DNA of 64,000 nucleotides from Owenia fusiformis (Eukaryota > Annelida > Polychaeta > Sabellida > Oweniidae): NCBI GenBank assembly GCA_903813345.2, contig CAIIXF020000008.1:6333341-6397340 (forward strand), in the 5' to 3' direction. Below, piece after piece: positions 58,290-64,000 of the stretch; positions within the stretch are counted from its first letter, which is position 1; every line of letters begins with the position of its first letter. Below the pieces are notes generated by a model, which had not been told where the DNA came from, searched no databases, and saw nothing but the letters and a program-made list of their open reading frames with translations. The translations under genes and the position numbers were made by a program.

Positions 58290-58990
58290 GAATGATGTAA
58301 AGGAGTGGAGAACTTTTTGAACACACTTTTCTCTTAAACCAGTCATAAAAAAAATCTAAAAATTTAACACATCGTCAATTTAATGGTCATCTTTTGAATG
58401 GTAACAATATAATTTGAAAATATATACTTCCATCTATATTGTTTTAGAAAACACATCAAACACTTGTTTTGTTCTTGGTATCATGTTTCCAGAGTGAAAT
58501 GAAACATCTTTCCGAACCTCACTGGAACAAAACATAAACACAACATGTTTAGGTCTCTCAATATTGTAATTGTACAAAGGAAATTTTGGTTGATTTTAAA
58601 AAAGTATCTTGTTAATGAAATAAACGGTTAATCTTGATTTTTATCTATTTTGGGGGGATTTTGTTTTAATTTTTTGAATACTTTTTTAAAATCAACCAAA
58701 AATTCCTTGGTATAACTATAATATTGAGAGGTCTAAAAACATGTTGTATATGGTATTTTGTTCCAACAAGGTTTGGAAAGACATTTTATTTCATTCTCAA
58801 GAATTGGAAGAAAGGACTAAAGAAACAAAATATATTAACAGAAACAGTTATATAAAATATTTCTAAATAATTTTCACATTACATTGTTGTCAATCAGTCA
58901 ACATAACATAAAATACCATGTTTTTTGCAGAATGTTTTCAATGATTGGTTTAAGAGAAAAACATTGTTGAATTCAGTTCTCCATATCGAT
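58290..58990. repeat. Large diverged inverted repeat, arms about 330 bp
   Basis: Left arm text CTTTTCTCTTAAACCAGTCA, CATCTTTCCGAACCT, TAGGTCTCTCAATATT and TTGGTTGATTTTAAAAAAGT is matched in inverse order and orientation by TACTTTTTTAAAATCAACCA, AATATTGAGAGGTCTA, AGGTTTGGAAAGACA and ATTGGTTTAAGAGAAAAA. The centre is near 58640. Ends are diffuse. Confidence 0.75.
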
Positions 58991-59218
58991 ACCACTCCTT
59001 TTACTCTTTATTTTGAAAACATGTATTGAGAGGGGATTCAGTTTTTAGCAGAAAAGTTTGTGATCACCTACTAAGTGATGATGTTCACTATGCCCAGATT
59101 TCACAGTGTAATGTATTACAAAATTTGGAATGGGTCTAGTTGTATAGATGTACCATGTGAAGCATAGTACACATTTAAGAGGAGGTTGGTTGCACTTTTT
59201 CCAATCACCCTCTATGTA

Positions 59219-60201
59219 CAGGGTGTCCCAGAAGTAGATCTAAAATTTTTATTTGACAAAGAAACGATATGAAATCACAGAAATTAAAGGTTAACATTGT
59301 AAGCTTCATTTTGCTATATTACATTTATAACTTTACACAAAAATGTTCCATGTATGGTTGCCCTAACAACCAGTATGCACGTTTTTGAAAAACATTTCAT
59401 GTTTCCTTGCTGTTCACATTACTACAGTAGCACTGCTAATTTATCCCTCAGTTGTAGTTCCTTCTTTCATATGCAAAACATACTTGACTTTGGAATACCT
59501 GAAGCATTGGATATTCCCCGCACTGACACCCTGTTATCCGGCTGTATCATTTCTTGAACAAACTGGCTGTGTTTTGTGTCCAGTCTACCAGACCATTTCT
59601 TATCAAATTTTGTCCTGCCTTTAGACCCAAACCATTTTAGCTATCTAAACACAGTTGGGTTGGAAAGTATTGCTTAAATTCCTTCATAATGTCACTGGGT
59701 TTACTGAAGGAATTTCATAACTGCATTCTGCTCTAATTTTTCATCTTTGCTCAAAGTAATGACAGGGTGTCCATCTCTCTGGAAATTCCTAGGCTGTGTT
59801 CCCGGGAGTTTTCCTTTTGGAAACTCTATATGACATCATCATCATGTGAATTTTATGTCATAAAATCAGACCAAAGTTATAAATCCTGTCATAATGAGCT
59901 AAATTAAATAATATTAAAGCACTATAACATCATGCAACAACATACAATGATTTAAAAGCTTCAAAAATTATGGCAGAATAACTGCTTTTCTTCATGAGTT
60001 TAAACGTTTACAATATGGTCCGCAGAACGTGCATACTGGTTGCAACAGCAACAATAAATAGAGAATTGTTTTGTCTAGTGATAAATGTGATACAGCAAAA
60101 CGAAGCCTACACCTTGATCTTTATTTTGTGTGAATTTTATATTGCTTCCTTTTTGAATAAAAATTTTAGAGCATAATTATAATTACTTCTGGGGCACCCT
60201 G
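59219..60201 (-). mobile_element. Mariner-type relic with 175-bp terminal repeats
   Basis: TA|CAGGGTGTCCCAGAAGTA at the left, inverse TACTTCTGGGGCACCCTG|TA-type end at the right. Inverted similarity runs inward about 175 bp to CGTGCATACTGGTTG. The minus strand near 59470-59600 carries GRLDTKHSQFVQEMIQPDNR and VSVRGISNASGIPKSSM, a helix-turn-helix of Tc1/mariner transposases, followed by stops. No catalytic motif seen. Same terminal CAGGGTGTC as the relic at 4277. Confidence 0.78.
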
Positions 60202-60241
60202 TATTCTGTAGAATCTCAAGATCAACATTTTTTTTAAATTA

Positions 60242-60247
60242 TTTATT
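60242..60247 (-). terminator. Poly(A) signal for PSMC4
   Basis: AATAAA on the minus strand, 355 bases past the PSMC4 stop codon and just outside the mariner relic. Confidence 0.45.
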
Positions 60248-60601
60248 TACTAAACATATACGAACACTTTGCAATGTTTAAGAAATGTATTTTTAATCTT
60301 GTTCAAAAAGATTCGAGACATCTATGAATTAATTGTTTTACAAACAGCCAAACTAGAGCCATTAACATGTACTTCTGAATCAATATTAGACACTTAACAG
60401 TTAACACCGCCATAGCTTGGGTGATTTCTCACTTTCTTAGGCATGTATTGCTTCAGAAATGTCATGTTGTATTAAGAGAATGTTCTTTCAATTCATCAAG
60501 AAAACCCAAGATTTACAATTTCTGAACATCAAGTTTTGCCCATCGAGGAACATATGCCGTGTCTTTCCACTGAAGAAGTACTATTGTCTGATTGTTCTTG
60601 T

Positions 60602-63932
<3,331 letters not shown>

Positions 63933-64000
63933 TTAATGTACTGGGTAGGCCAAAACAATTCAAACAAGGCATTAACATGAAAAATGTCACCACCTGCTAT

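Overview
The window is animal nuclear DNA: AT-rich, with GT-AG introns, intron-split conserved metazoan genes, no operons and many small DNA-transposon relics. Five protein-coding loci can be supported. The style (invertebrate-like MITE families, kilobase introns, a Spred orthologue, a cilium gene) suggests an invertebrate metazoan. I cannot name the species; a marine invertebrate deuterostome is only a guess.

Layout, left to right. 1-2.4 kb: last coding exon and 3' UTR of the zinc transporter SLC39A9/ZIP9 (+). 3-5.2 kb: a hairpin element and a mariner relic with a piggyBac-like MITE nested in it. 5.4-10.2 kb: complete B9D2 (-), three coding exons plus a likely 5' non-coding exon, starting in a promoter that carries two inverted ZNF143/STAF-like sites and probably fires in both directions. 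10.2-15 kb: a possible forward 5' exon, unassigned open frames and repeats. 15.0-43.3 kb: complete Spred (+), five coding exons encoding 444 residues; intron 1 is about 14.9 kb and holds minisatellites and MITEs. 43.3-53 kb: Spred 3' flank with a 31-bp tandem array of about 1 kb, and repeats. 53.2-55.0 kb: an intronless 600-residue gene (-) that I do not recognise, with a TATA box and many basophilic kinase motifs. 55-60.5 kb: dense transposon territory, including an element whose terminal repeats carry RFX X-box motifs. 60.6-64 kb: 3' part of the proteasome ATPase PSMC4/RPT3 (-), five exons, running off the right edge.

The genes do not form a pathway. SLC39A9 moves zinc, B9D2 acts at the ciliary transition zone, Spred inhibits Ras-ERK signalling and PSMC4 is a 26S proteasome motor. 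As I recall, human SPRED3, PSMC4 and B9D2 all lie in 19q13, so part of this order may be an old linkage group. SLC39A9/B9D2 and Spred/unknown gene are tail-to-tail pairs.
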